From Malus domestica (taxonomy: Eukaryota; Streptophyta; Magnoliopsida; Rosales; Rosaceae): a stretch of DNA of 64,000 bases. The notes under the pieces were generated by a model, which had not been told where the DNA came from, did not search any database, and saw only the letters and a program-made list of their open reading frames with translations. Shown here in pieces: positions 1-12,288 of the stretch. The position numbers were made by a program, and so were the translations under genes. The stretch spans positions 27,948,501 through 28,012,500 of the forward strand of contig NC_091665.1 in NCBI RefSeq assembly GCF_042453785.1. The letters are read 5' to 3'. Positions within the stretch are counted from its first letter, which is position 1. Every line of letters starts with the position of its first letter.

Positions 1-868
1 TGGCAAATAGTCTTCAGCTTTGTCAGGGATGAATCAGCACGTGTTTGTTGCGCTTATCTCCACATGCTTCAATGTATCATTTTCACTTGTCTTATCTGTT
101 CCCCTTGCATAAGTGGTATTTTTCTTGGTTTTCCCCCATGCATGTGTGACATCTTCTCTTATAGTATTTGTCCCCTGTTGCAAGAATGGAATGCAACCCT
201 TTCATTTGGATGGTTCATCACTTTTTCGTGACTGGAGACCCAGCTCCAACAACAGTTGGAGATGGTTACTCGAGAGCAATGCTAGGTAAGCAATCAGGAA
301 AGGTTCCAGGCAATTGGTTCCTTACCAGAAGTTTGATTGAAGGTTCCGACATATTGCTTTCTTTATCCTTGTCTTTGTAGGTAAGAACAAGGACAAAGGA
401 AAGAATATGGAAAAAACATGATAAGAGATACTCTTGCTTTCGACCCTGATGATATGAGATACTCTTACTTTGGTGTGACTTGTTTTGAAGAGGTATTCTC
501 GGAAAGGAAGACATGAGTATTTCGAGATGCTTTGTTGAAGATGCATTCTCGGAGATGAGGAAGAGTTAGGTATTCTTGCAGGTCTGCTTTGTTATGGAGA
601 ACGGAGGTCGACATATATAGAGATTTCCCAATAGCAAGTAGTGGTGTTGTGCATTTACTCTTGTCAGCAACTGTGGTGTAATTAGAACAGTAAGATTTAC
701 GCGTTTTCAACTTTGTCAGAGATCTTTGACAAAGTTGCACACGATATCCGAAAAAACTGAGATTGCGTCTGAAAAATGCCAACAAACTTTATTCAAGAAA
801 ATCTGGCTTTTGAAATTCGGAAAGCGGTGCCTCTTCGATATCTGAACAAGTGGCTTTGTTGCCTCTTC

Positions 869-878
869 TTTTATAGAG
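869..878 (+). promoter_or_regulatory. TATA-like box upstream of the antisense-type ORF
   Basis: TTTTATAGAG lies about 110 bases before ATG 987. The two other copies have an equivalent box at almost the same distance (35236-35248 and 39866-39875 on the minus strand), which supports a real promoter element in the family. Confidence 0.45.
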
Positions 879-986
879 ACATCAATTGTGTTCAAAAGTA
901 TGCTAAAAAAGTTGTTGCCTGTAAAAATTTTCCCCTTCTTGCACTTCTGAGATTTTGACCTCATTTTTCCTTCATCATTTTTGAAA

Positions 987-1605
987 ATGGCTTGCCCATC
1001 TAACATTTTCTTAGATTTGAGTCTTAGGAGTGATACAGACAAGCATCGTCAAGATAATATATGGCGCTCGTCCTTCTTATCTTCTAATGGTCCTCTTACA
1101 GTTGGGGATTCTGTGATGAAGAATAACATAACCGTTATTGTGGTAGCTAGGAATCTTCTCACTCTAAAGGATAACAGAATCCTTTCAAAAAAGTCTGATG
1201 AGTCGACCGTTCAAGACTCTTTGGCTCTTAGTGTTCAATGTGCGGGCTCTGTATCCAATATGGGCCAACGCTTACTTGTTCAAACTCGCCAAGTTGAATC
1301 ATTGATGCCTGAGGTGACAAGTCTTAAACAAGAGATCAGATGGGCTTAAGCACGAGAATAGAATGTTACACGTGCTTGTAAATAATTACTCGATGAACAT
1401 GAAAAGAAAGCTCGACCAGCTGCAGAAATCTGAAAGTCGGATTCAAAGTGATCACCAGAGATTCGTTGCTAGATTTCGAAAGCAACTGCTGCCTTCCCCT
1501 TTTGGTGTTTTGTCAAGTACTGGGGTGCCACATGATCAATCTCCAGTTCCTCCTCCTTCTAGGGTACTGCCGAACATTGAGGCTTCACATGAGCAACCTT
1601 TGTGA
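987..1605 (+). pseudogene. Frameshifted copy of the Tat-element antisense ORF
   Basis: The protein starting at ATG 987 (MACPSNIFLDLSL...) follows the 224-residue reverse-strand ORFs at 34.45-35.13 kb and 39.08-39.76 kb for its whole length. Shared blocks include DNIWRSSFLSSNGPLTVGDS, DSLALSVQCAGSVSN, a coiled-coil-like QVESL...LKQEIR stretch and a proline/serine-rich tail ending in EQPL. One extra base near 1341 (agaTgggctt) breaks the frame. Reading continues in the next frame through MNMKRKLDQLQKSES to the stop at 1603-1605. The N-terminal FDLNL of the other copies is degraded here to FLDLSL. Function unknown. Confidence 0.8.
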
Positions 1606-1720
1606 AGGTTTCATCCTGTTTGTTTGTTTTAACTCATGTGTATGCACATATCTATAATTTCTCGAAGATATTAATAGATAAGCTTTATTTCATTCAATAT
1701 ATTGTGTCAAATACAATAAA

Positions 1721-3445
1721 GCATTTACTTCACTAAGATGTGGTACTTCTGGACCAAATATCAATTTATTTTTTCCCTCATGAAGATAAATGATCATTCT
1801 TAATGTCAACATCATTTAAGTATTCAACTCATAATCTTCAATCTATATGATTCTTTAATATCATAAACATCATGGATAAAATTCGTGTTGGCATATTGTT
1901 CGATCTGCAGTTCGAGACAATTATTATGTCGTGCATCATTGCCTTTTTCAGATTGTGCCATGCATATTCCATAAACTTCTTTTTTTTTTCTTTCTTTGTC
2001 TATCTCTACCAGTCTCGAAACCCAGGACCAGCTGGGTTGTTGTGGAGGTCACACAAAACCAACTCAATATAAAAAGGTTACCAGAGACTGACGTTGTTCT
2101 TGCATGGCCCAGAGAACATGGCATCACAAAAGCAAGAACCTCCCTACAGAGACATAGATGATAGTGGGGTTGACGGAGGCACAAGAGATGGAGGCTTGTG
2201 TGGATTCATTCTTGCCATCACCATCTCAGACAACCGAGTATTCATGAGAGTTCTTGAGATTCGTCGAAAACGACGTAATTTGGGTTTCCAAGTCTGATGA
2301 GATTATTCTGGATCTCTAGAAATCAGTTGTCAAGTACGAGTTTTCTCATCTCGTGACGACTTCAGGTCATTGTAAATTTCAATTCTCACCGGAATTCGGC
2401 GGGGCGTTTCAGGGGCGGTGGGAGAGACAGAAAATAGACATACCTTTTATTTTGTGAGATTTTGGCTAGCAGAGGTGAGAGGTAGGTAATGCTTCACCGG
2501 ATTTATGACGTTGTGCTTTCCACTGACATGAGAGCTTCTCGTGTTGATAACGTGTTGTAAAATCAACGGTGTGTGCAGTGAAATAAATGAAACAAGACAC
2601 AAAATTTACGAGGTTCCTCTATAGTCAGTGTGACTGGAGTAAGTCATCTGGGCAGCAGTGGTGCTTTCCATTATAATTTAGAATAATAGAAGTACAAAAA
2701 TAACTCTCTCTATTATCTCCTATCCTCTTCCTCTCTTTTCTCTCTTCCTCTTCCGTGAACTTCTTACTTTCATTCTTAGGTGTGTTGTGTTCCATAAGAC
2801 TTGCTTTTATAGAAGCAAATCACGAGCACCATAGTGAAAGGCATATTAGTGGAGTCACCTAGCATTCCATCCAATAAAGACAGATTAAAGTGGATTAGTG
2901 GCCATCCATCTAGTCACCTTTACAACACCTTTTTTTTAAAATTTTTATTTTTGTTAGTAGGAGAAAAATGCTAAATTGTATAAGCAAAAAGAAAATGAAA
3001 ATAGAACTCCACCAAAAATATAGGAGGAAAAAAAAAATAGCATGTACCACTGAAGAAAAAAATAATAAAAAAATTCTTCCTCCTTGAAATTAACGTATTT
3101 TTTATCTTTTAAACATGTTAAATGCAACTATTAATTCTTCATTATCATCTAAAATCATCTCTGCAAAAATAATTCAATTTCGACATTGTTTTGGTTATCC
3201 ATGCATGTTAAACCAATATTTTGATATAAAGTAGTGTCTTCATGATGAAATGAACATTTGTTTGATACATATGAATGGCTAAACTATTTTCATTTTTGTA
3301 AAAATAATCTTTAAATGATGATAAAAAAAAATTAATAGTTCCGATTTATAGAAGTCTTGTGGCCATGGCATGTAATTTCTGTAGATCTGAAAAAGCTGAA
3401 AAGTTGCTAGTACATTGCATTGTACTTGAGAAGTTGAAACACTAA
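1721..3445. other. Intergenic, mostly unrecognised; possible LTR remnant at 2500-2900
   Basis: No coding region with a recognisable family was found. Around 2530-2620 the complement reads like the end of a plant Copia LTR and its downstream leader (acacgttatcaacacgag, preceded by a stretch on Copia-style wording such as acctcgtaaattttgtg). That identification is from memory of such repeats and is weak. The rest is AT-rich, with A and T runs at 2930-3070. Confidence 0.3.
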
Positions 3446-3659
3446 GGATTCATTTGGTGGACAGGATGAAATAGGTTATTTCCAATTAAATTGAACTTGT
3501 AACCCATCCAATGTTTGGTGAGAAAAATATATCACACATTGGATTGGCTACAAAACCAAAATAAAGGAAAATACGATGAGTTATGTAATCCATACATAAC
3601 TCATCCAATGCCAATCCTATCCCTGAAGCTCAATCCCATCCAGCCTAGCTAATGGATCC
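3446..3659. mobile_element. Tourist/Harbinger-like MITE with TAA target duplication
   Basis: A 214-bp element with imperfect terminal inverted repeats, GGATTCATTTGGTGGACAGG at the left and GGATCCATTAGCTAGGCTGG as the complement of the right end; 19 of the first 27 positions match by hand count. It is flanked by TAA on both sides (3443-3445 and 3660-3662), the usual PIF/Harbinger duplication. Inside is a hairpin with 13-base arms, GATGAGTTATGTA at 3575-3587 and its complement at 3593-3605. It lies about 610 bp upstream of the lipoxygenase start. Confidence 0.75.
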
Positions 3660-4268
3660 TAAGCGTGCGGGCATGCAGGTTTCGGCTAAATAGTAAATAC
3701 ATTCTATTTAATTTTCCAGGGAAACTGGAAAATACGTAGGCTGGACGCAGATGCAGATGCTTGTTGTAATTCCTGGTCTCCTTGTTGATTCCACAAGTGC
3801 TCAATAAGACAGCCACTTCACGTTACATTGTATGGTGTTCATAAGAGGAGTAGAGTGAAAGATTTTCCACCAAACTGCAGATGCCGTTCCGTGGTTGTTA
3901 CTTGTTGCACAAGCGAATGCAATTGGATACGACAGCAGGCAGATGTTCCCAATTGGCACCCTTTGGCACTTCTCGTTTTCCACCTGCCGTATTTGTTGCT
4001 CAATTTTCGCAAGTCTACTAGCGATATCGATAAAAGAATCAAGGACAGAATCACAAAACTTGTACTTGGAATGGAACTAAAATATCACAAAAGAAGAAGA
4101 AAACCTCTGGTCAAGCAATGAATCACATGCCTTGATAAGAATAAGAGGCAAAGCATAAGTCTTTACCTTTCACATTCATCTACATTATTAATAACTTCAT
4201 TTTTCTCATAAAAAGTTCTCCATGGTTGATTTGCCGAGTCACTTTTCCATGCACAGGAGGCAGCAAAT
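3660..4268. other. Lipoxygenase upstream region
   Basis: This contains the promoter and 5' UTR of the lipoxygenase at 4269, but no confident TATA box was identified. Open frames such as 3828-4121 show no family resemblance. An in-frame TGA at 4227-4229 limits how far upstream the lipoxygenase start can be. Confidence 0.4.
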
Positions 4269-7200
4269 ATGCAACACCAGCGCCACCCAGTTACTAGCCC
4301 ACAGCGGAGCAGACGCTCAACTATCAAAGGAGAAGTTGTCGTTGTCCAGAGCCATAAACAATCTGGTTCGGGAAAATCAGCTTCTCTTCGATTATATAGT
4401 TCGACAGAAGTTGATCCAAGTGAGTTCAAACTGGAGCAATTACTTTGAAAAACTAATGAGCTTTGTGTAATTCTCTGACCCGAAAATCTTCGCTTTCTTG
4501 ATGTTGTATCCAACAGAAACTGGCAAAGGCAAGTTGAGCAACCAAGCTTACCTCAAATGTGGAACCACCAAAACAGATGATGGTGAAAAAACCAGAACAT
4601 ATAGGGTCAAGTTCCAGGTTGAACCAAACTTTGGAAATCCAGGAGCTTTGGTTGTAAGAAACCGAGGCAAGAATAGGTTTTTCCTCCAATCTGCATCTCT
4701 TCAAATCCAGAACAATCAGATTATACTTTTCGACTGCCACTCCTGGGTGTATCCATTCCGAACGACCAAAAATTTAGATCGAATTTTCTTTGCAAATACT
4801 GTAAGTTGCACAAATACTAACTTGCCTGTTTTATTTGACACAAGTATTTGCAAATGCAATTAAGCAACACAGCTGCTCATGTTGTTACAGAAATATCTTC
4901 CCCATCAAACACCCCAAGCTCTAATAGAACTGAGGAAGGAAGAGCTTATTAGCTTGAGAGGAGATGGAACTGGGGAGAGGAAAGAATGGGAACGAATTTA
5001 CGATTATGATTACTACAATGACCTCGGGGATCCTGACAAAGGCGAAGAACACAATAGACCTGTCTTGGGTGGGTCGGAATTACATCCATATCCGCGCAGA
5101 GGAAGAACAGGCCGCCATCCTAGCAAGGCAGGTATACAACTTCTCTTTCTTCTCATTTCAATTTTGTTGTCAGAGCAAATAGTATTTCCATGGCTAACAT
5201 GACAAATCGTAGATCCTTTAACTGAAAGCCGACCAAGTACCATTAACCTGGACATATACGTTCCTCCGGATGAGAGGTTCAGCCCCAAGAAACAATCTGA
5301 GTTCGCATCAAACTCGATCCAGGCTGTCCTGCATTTCCTGACCCATAAGGTAGAATCTGTGATACAGCCCGGTTCCAATCATTTTGAGTCATTTGATGAG
5401 ATACATGACATGTTTTCTCGCAACAAAAGTCAAGTAGTTGAGGGCGCTCTCAAAGAGAAACTGAAAGCTTTAGTACCAAAAGAGTTTTTCAAAGAAGTTA
5501 CTCATGCAATCAAGAACCCCTTGAAATTTCCAGTTCCTCAAATCATAGCAGGTGACGGAGCTGACTATTACACTACTGCAGCTTGCACGGTAGATGCCAC
5601 TTCATAACTCTTTAGATTGTTGTTTTCCACTTTCCAGAAAACGAATTTGCATGGAAGCATGATGAGGAGTTCGGCCGCCAAATGCTTGCAGGAATCAATC
5701 CAGCACGAATACGATCCTTGGAGGTACATCCTACCCTTACTCAACCTGTACTGTTTCTACGCGATTAACAACAAAACAATTCTAGTTATCTTCATATATC
5801 GGTTTTCTTTTGAGAAAATTGAAGGTATTTCCACCACGAAGCAAAAACGGACAAGTGAGTTTAATAGAGCAATCAGACATAGAGCACAACCTCGAAGGAA
5901 TGACTCTTCCTCAGGTAATTCTGTATGATCATCCTGCCTCCCAAACTGAAAAATCAGTATATAATTCACACCGGTTGTAAATTCAACCCAACGTTGTATC
6001 ACAGAAGGAATGCATTTTCATAGCAATTGTTTTTTTTATAAATTTCCATAAACTTCACAGGCAATGAACAAAAGGAGAATGTTCATCTTGGATCACCATG
6101 ACTATCTCATGCCCTTCTTAAGCCAAATCAACTCAAAGGATGTTTGTACTTACGCATCCTGTACACTACTATTCTTGAAGAGCGATTTCACACTAAAGCC
6201 AATAGCAATAGAACTTAGTTTGCCGGGTTTAGAAGTAAACAACGAGATCAATTGGGTAGTTCAACCGGCAAGTCAGGGCGAAGCTGCAGCACTGTGGCAG
6301 TATGCTAAGGCCCATGTTGCAGTTAATGACTCTGTCTATCATCAACTAGTCAGCCATTGGTGAGTTGAACTGTTTGATGAACCCTAAATACTGCATTTAT
6401 CATTGTTCATTGCATTTCATACAACCAAAATGCTTGCCCGTGCAATGAATCTTTTAGGTTGCATACACATGCGGTGGTTGAGCCATTCATCATTGCTACT
6501 AGAAGGCAGCTCAGTGTGATGCACCCAGTCCATTGGCTACTAGATCCTCATTTCAAAGACACCATGCACGTAAACGCTCTGGCTCGGAGTATGCTCATTA
6601 ACTCTGGTGGAATCCTTGAGAAGACATTGTTTTCTGCTGAACTCTCGATGCAGTTATCTGCTGAGCTCTACAAAGAGTGGCGATTTGATGAACAAGCCCT
6701 TCCTGCTGATCTACTTAAAAGGTATTTATAATTCCATGATAACCCTGGGTCATAATTCGACATTCAGTGAGCAATATTGTTTATCTGAAGATGCTTTCCA
6801 AGAAGTGATTTCTTTGTGAACACTTTTCAGAGGTATGGCCATAGAAGACCCAGATCCGAATAACCCTTCCGGGGTTCAGCTCCTTTTCCAGGACTATCCC
6901 TATGCTGCAGATGGACTTGAGATATGGACTGCTATCCAGACTTGGGTAACAGATTTTTGCATGCTCTTCTACACAGACGACGTTTCTGTAAGATCTGATG
7001 AAGAAATCCAAGCATGGTGGTCTGAAATCCGAAACGTTGGTCACGGTGATAAGAGCAGCGAGACATGGTGGTACCAAATGGCATCACGCGAGGACCTCAT
7101 CAAAGCTTTGACAACTCTTATATGGATTGCATCAGCCTTGCATGCTTCAGTAAACTTTGGGCAATATGCATATGCTGGTTATCCTCTAAATCGTCCCACA

Positions 7201-7605
7201 CTGTGCCGAAGGTTCATTCCTGAGGAAGGAACATTTGAATATGCAGAGTTCTTGACGGATCCAGACAAATACTACCTTAACATGTTGACTGAAAGGGGTG
7301 AGATGATCTTGGGTATAGCACTTGCAGAGGTGCTCTCACAACACACGTCGGATGAAGTGTACTTGGGTCAGAGGCCATCAACAATGTGGATACATAATGA
7401 ACAGGTTAGCGATAAGTTTGAAAAGTTCAAAAGAAAACTTCGAATGTTAGAGGAAAGAATTGAGTGCAAGAACACCGATCCCAGGCTTACCAACAGACGG
7501 GGGCATGCCAAGATTCCTTACATGCTTCTGTACCCTGATACACCCAATGTTGAATCCAGAGGGGGCATCACGGGGAAGGGGATTCCAAACAGTATATCAA
7601 TTTGA
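4269..7605 (+). CDS. Linoleate 9S-lipoxygenase-like (LOX5 type), nine exons
   Basis: Lipoxygenase adds O2 to linoleic/linolenic acid, giving fatty-acid hydroperoxides for the oxylipin pathway; lack of a plastid presequence suggests a cytosolic 9-LOX. Exons by GT-AG reading: 4269-4419, 4517-4800, 4891-5131, 5213-5551, 5638-5723, 5825-5914, 6061-6359, 6458-6721, 6831-7605. All phases agree and give 842 residues, close to the usual ~860; nine exons is the family norm. The N-terminal PLAT/LH2 domain (about 20-150) starts at [11 protein letters not shown]. The catalytic domain has all five iron ligands: H496 and H501 (HWLHTH), H689 and N693 ([10 protein letters not shown]) and the C-terminal I842 ([10 protein letters not shown]). 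No stop or frameshift was seen. The ATG at 4269 is the first in frame after a TGA at 4227. Odd residues are YASCTLLFL, where family members usually have R for C, and [11 protein letters not shown]. 9- versus 13-regiospecificity is inferred from overall resemblance. Confidence 0.93.
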
Positions 7606-7929
7606 CATGTTTTAGGCAGTATGAAAGATATGCGACTTTTCGAGCCCAGGAGCCGCACCATAATGTATTTTAATTTATATGAAAACGTGGAAATATGTAC
7701 ACAACACTTCTCTATAGAACACCTGGCTAAATAGCACAAAACAATCATAGAAGATGAAAGATAAGATATGGAATACATAAAGATGAGCAGAAAGGTTCTC
7801 CCAGACATGACCTTAGAACTTAGGCTATCCTGAGTGCCCAAGCTACGTTATGAATTTATGATTCATATAGCCCATGAAATGATCATGAAAATCACTGTCT
7901 TAATGTTGAATACATTGGTGGTTTTATCA
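7606..7929. other. Convergent 3' intergenic space
   Basis: These 324 bases separate the stop codons of the lipoxygenase (+) and the FAD oxidoreductase (-). They must hold both 3' UTRs and polyadenylation signals, so the transcripts may overlap. No other feature was seen. Confidence 0.5.
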
Positions 7930-10793
7930 TCAACATCGACCATGAACAGTGAACGGTGCAGAGTTAACCTTCTCAGAATTTCCTAGCACCATATCCGTGA
8001 GCATTTCGGCAGTCCCTAGAGCCTGAAATTGGAACGAAATGATGGATGATTCTTCCTTCACTTGACATAACTTTTAACAAATAATCAGTACAAAAAATTA
8101 CCAAGGAAAGTCCTCCCCCTTCATGCCCAGTTGCAAGGAACACGTTTGCCAAACCGGGCATAGGCCCAATCACTGGCTTCCCATCTGGCACTGAGATACA
8201 AGGTTATGTCATTCTTCAATTCACCGGAAATGACAAAAGTTTTTAGTACTAGCATAAATCTTAGAATCCAATGATCCAGAGGATCACATTAATTAGGTTC
8301 TAAAAGATTTCAGGACTTACTGTAAGGTCGTAATCCTACTCGCACTTCTCTACCCTTACTGATATCTGAAAAGAGCTTTTCTTTTAATTTGGGAAAGAAC
8401 TCCCCAGCTCGCTCCCATATACGGATAATAATGGATTCTTCCAACTCGGTGCAGAACCCAGCAAATTGGCGGCTGCTTCCTAGAAAGTCATAATAACTGG
8501 AGGTAAGACTCTCTTGGATTTGTAAAACATGAGCTTGAGTTATTCTTTACAAAATTCCATGTCTTGTCAAGAAACGAAACAAATAATCAAAGTAAAATTT
8601 TACCAAGAATAATGTTCCCCATTGTATCCATAGTGGCTGTCATTGACACAGACAAGGATTGTTCATCTTGATTAAGCAATTCAGAAGTCGATATGCTTGG
8701 AAGCGGATTTGCAGTTTGATGATCAACGTATCCCACCTCCATCAGCCCATGATTGAGATGAAAGGAATTAAAATTCTCAAGCACTAAAAGGTGACCCTGT
8801 CATGCAGAACAAAAATCTTAGGTCATTCTTAAAATAAAAGTTGGAGAAATTAGAGCAACTCGTTCAGAAGGTTGAATGGCATAAAACACGTACAAACTTC
8901 AGTTATAAGTTAACATTATTAAATTACATTTATGCATCTGGAAATCCAACTAAGTCGGTTTAATATACACAAGAGAAGTCTGTTCAAATCCTAATTTAAA
9001 CCTTTCGTGGTTTCACGGGGACATCCAGCACAATTTCTGATTCTTTCAGCAGGTCACGCATCAAAGACCCACTCCAACAACCAGCTGCGACTACGATAGC
9101 CTTCTTGCAGTGCAATGTATTCCTAGAAGTCTTAATAGCCACAACATCCCCATTGCCACCAGATCTGAGCACATAAGAAATGTATGAGTATTAGCTTAAC
9201 AATGTAACTGAACTACTGAAAACCAAATTCTCCATTCTTGTCCGTTGGTTTCTCAGTGTATCTCCAGAGCACCGAATAAAACATGACAGCAAACCTTAAT
9301 AAACTAATCACCGGATGATTATAAAACTCAGCATATCTACCCTTCGATGCATAATTCCTGTTACCCTGCGTAAGTGGCGGATCATAAATTACACCAATAA
9401 CAAGAGGATCACTAAATTTGTTCACTATGCGACATGTGAATACACAATATCATTCACGTGCCAGAAATGAGTAAAATTCAGGGCAGAATAAATGAAAAAC
9501 CTGTTCAAGATATTCAACACCACGGCGTGCATCCAACTGGCAATCATCAGGTAGAAAGGCAGCTCCAGTGTCTTTATCAGCCAAGAGTTCAGGTTCCTTT
9601 ACATGCAAGTCACTGGAAGACAAGTACTCCGCTCTTAACCCGGCTTCACATACCTGCTTAACCCTCCTTTTCAACACGTCTAAGTCCTCAGGAGTTCTAC
9701 CAACTAGCAAGCTTCCTATAAAAGCAGACTAACACTTCAAAATAAATACAAAAAAAATAAAAGATAAAAAATAATAGAATCACCATATTAATTCATTGAA
9801 TTTGCTACTAAACAATGTGACATGTGTCAGTATCTTTTCTGTTAATGATAAATGAGGTTCATAGCGTGTCAAAATTTGAATAAATAAAGCATACTTGGGA
9901 CTACTTGAAATTCAAAAAACATTTTATGACAACCAAAATCTCTTCTAGCCGCATTTGGCAGAAAAACTTAAGATTGCTTCTAGGTCACGCCAGAAGCTCT
10001 TTCTAAATAAGCACCTGCCACATGGAGCACTTCCAAGTGTTTTTCATGCAACATTTGATTTTTTAATATAAAATTCGAAGTGTTTGTAACGAAATCATTT
10101 TTATTAAAAGCGCTTATGAACAAAACTGTTTTCTACAAAAGCAGTAGCGAACGAGCCTTCGAAACGCAGAAAATACCTGTTTTCTTCCAACCCAATAGTT
10201 GCAGAGGGTCCAAACCTTGCTCAATCAAACTCTCAGCCAATTCCTCCCAAAGCTTCTGGCTTCTGAGCCCCAAGTCCCAAAGGTCGCTGCCGGGAGTTTT
10301 GTGTCCCATCCATATATATCCTTGGCCTAAAACAAAAGATCAACATTTTCATCAGATTAAATTTGACCCAACATTTTTCCGGCATCTAATTTGATTTTCC
10401 CGCCTACCAAACAGTCAGTTAGAAGGAAAAAGTTAACTTACCGGCACCGGTGGCGCCAGAGCAAGGGACAGACTTGTCAATTACGGCGACCGACAGGTCC
10501 GACCCGATTAGGAACTGCCGGGCAATGGTCAACCCGATTATTCCAGCTCCGATTACTAAAACATCGAATGTTTGATCAGACCGGGATTCCGAATGGGACA
10601 AGGTGGCGGGTTCGGGTCGGCCGGATCGGGTTGCGGCGGTGCGCAAGGAGAGCGGTTTGGATGCGAATTTGGAGGAGCCGAAGGAGGTTGACTTGGAGGC
10701 GAAGCTGGATGGCTTGAAGTGACTTCGTAAAGACGAGACGGCGTCGTTTGTGTGGGGCTTCGGGTGCGAGAGCAAATTCGAAGCTGCAGCCAT
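7930..10793 (-). CDS. FAD-dependent oxidoreductase, D-amino-acid-oxidase (DAO) fold, probably plastid
   Basis: Nine exons on the minus strand, in gene order: 10793-10442, 10326-10177, 9715-9501, 9365-9295, 9164-9002, 8796-8604, 8479-8321, 8190-8102, 8022-7930. Every junction is GT-AG and in phase, giving 494 residues. The first about 70 residues are rich in Ser/Ala/Lys with few acids, as in a chloroplast transit peptide. Next comes the FAD-binding Rossmann motif VIGAGIIG (80-87) and the DAO-like CSGATGAGQGYIW. Later landmarks are AIVVAAGCWSGSL, LRPYMPDGKPVIGP and the C-terminal FAD-contacting LATGHEGGGLSLALGTAE. It resembles the Arabidopsis FAD-dependent oxidoreductase family protein At5g48440 (from memory). 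The substrate is unknown; DAO-fold enzymes oxidise amines or amino acids. It is convergent with the lipoxygenase. Confidence 0.9.
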
Positions 10794-11718
10794 CGAAGCT
10801 TTGTTGACTTTTCTTCTGAGTTTCAGTTAATCCGAGGGGAGTGTTGGTGTAAAGGGAAAGCAGAATATTACAGCGAGACGACACGTCGTTTTACCGGGAG
10901 TAGCGGATTGGTCATTTGAATAAAACTCAACAGAAAACTGAAATTCAAACGGGATGAAGTGATTTTCACTCAATTTTTTATGGATTAAACTTGCGTTGTC
11001 CTAAGTAGAAATGCACATAAATGTCCACATGTTTTTTTATTATTTTTATCTTTAATATCTAATATTAGAAAGCCAGAAACACATTTTGGCGTCTCGAAAC
11101 TTCACCAAAGAAGATTGGACTAAAAAGCCCTTCAAACCAACAAAAATCTAAAACTGACAGAAAAAATAGGATTATAATTGCTAAGGGCACGTTAGTAAAT
11201 TGAGTATCAAAACTAACTATTTTAATTAACAAAATAAGATGATAATTATCACTTGTGGAGTTTTACGATTATATAACTTCCTGAATAATTGTTGGTTCGA
11301 TATCAAATTAGGTTGTCTATTGCATGGTTTAGTCGAATTTCCCTAGGCCAAAAACATCAATGTACTAAAAAAAATTAAAAACAAAATAAAACTCCCTCGG
11401 TAGTCCCCCACCCACGTCTTATAACTTCTCTTCCATTTTTTTGAGCTTTTTGACGCCAAACCTCCTCTCCATAATCCGTAGTTTCTTGCAGGGTCCGGGA
11501 GGCAGAACAAATTGAAATTTTTTTAGATCACTTAGGTGTAAAAGCCCTTGGCATTGGAAGGTATAATTTAATCTTCACCACAAAAATTTTGCAATTTCTT
11601 CCTTGAGTTGAAGGGAAGGAACTTCTAACCTATACCGCCCTCTAATCATATTGATTTATTAATATTTTTTTGGAGAAATATTTCTCATTGTTTGAATTCC
11701 ATTGCGGACAATTAATTT
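10794..11718. other. Promoter region of the FAD oxidoreductase and unrecognised AT-rich DNA
   Basis: The part next to 10793 should carry the 5' UTR and promoter of the minus-strand oxidoreductase. The remainder shows no coding potential, repeat or transposon end that I recognise. Confidence 0.4.
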
Positions 11719-11743
11719 ATGTACTATATGTTTTTTGGAGAAG

Positions 11744-11940
11744 CATCTGGTCTTAGAGCTGACCTAGATTTCATCAGATTTTTGCTTTCAAGTTCACCTG
11801 TGCTCGAGCAGATGACTGTGGAGCCAGCTACCATTGTCGAAGGTTTTCCGGAACTAGTAAAAAAAGTGCTCCCGTTTTGGCGTGTCCCGGAGAATGCAGA
11901 GATAATATACTTGGACCCTTGCCTCACGATTCATCCATGA
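11744..11940 (+). pseudogene. Orphan last exon of an F-box/FBD gene
   Basis: The translation GLRADLDFIRFLLSSSPVLE... followed by RVPENAEIIYLDP matches the last exon (FBD domain) of the F-box genes at 49.5-51.0 and 62.5-64.0 kb. F-box and LRR exons are absent upstream. The 3' flank (gtggttttgatagttgg) also resembles the flank after those genes, so DNA was copied, not mRNA. It carries a few extra residues and differs enough to be older than the 49/62-kb pair. Probably a non-functional remnant. Confidence 0.8.
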
Positions 11941-12288
11941 AACAACTATGGCACTGCGGACTTGCTTGCTGAACTGAAAAGTGTGGTTTTGATAGTTGGG
12001 TGCTATTCCTAGTCTTTTGTTGTCTTCCCAGTTTAAATGGTGGGCAATTTATGTTTGGGTACAATTGCCTACCATTTTTTCTTTGCAAACAATAATATTT
12101 AGCCATTGCAGACCCAAAAGTAATAATATTATGTCATTTCTTGTGTGTGTATATATGTATATATCATATATGGATGATTCTTTTTTTTACTTGAGACACA
12201 AGTAACTAATAAACTATCAGTCACTGTTGATAAATATCTACATAAGCAGCAGAAGAACCATGTATGATCCACTGCCATATTGTATGTC

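Larger units (their letters stand above)
1..1720 (-). mobile_element. Truncated 3' part of a Tat-lineage Gypsy element, reverse orientation
   Basis: This stretch reads, in reverse, like the segment between pol and the 3' LTR of the two elements at 20.8-42.3 kb. Shared marks are the phrase around 'catatcatcagggtcgaaag' (here as its complement near 440-460), the inverted motif built on ACTTTGTCA near 709-735, the antisense ORF at 987-1605, and a tail near 1660-1720 matching the sequence just beyond that ORF at 34.33-34.40 kb. The match stops at about 1720. The LTR would lie left of the window. Assignment to the same family is from visible sequence; exact ends are approximate. Confidence 0.75.

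Noticed and set aside
3828..4121. 97-codon frame upstream of the lipoxygenase as a possible extra exon
   Set aside because: No similarity to lipoxygenase N-termini or any family; a stop separates it from the lipoxygenase frame and no splice to it gives a sensible protein.
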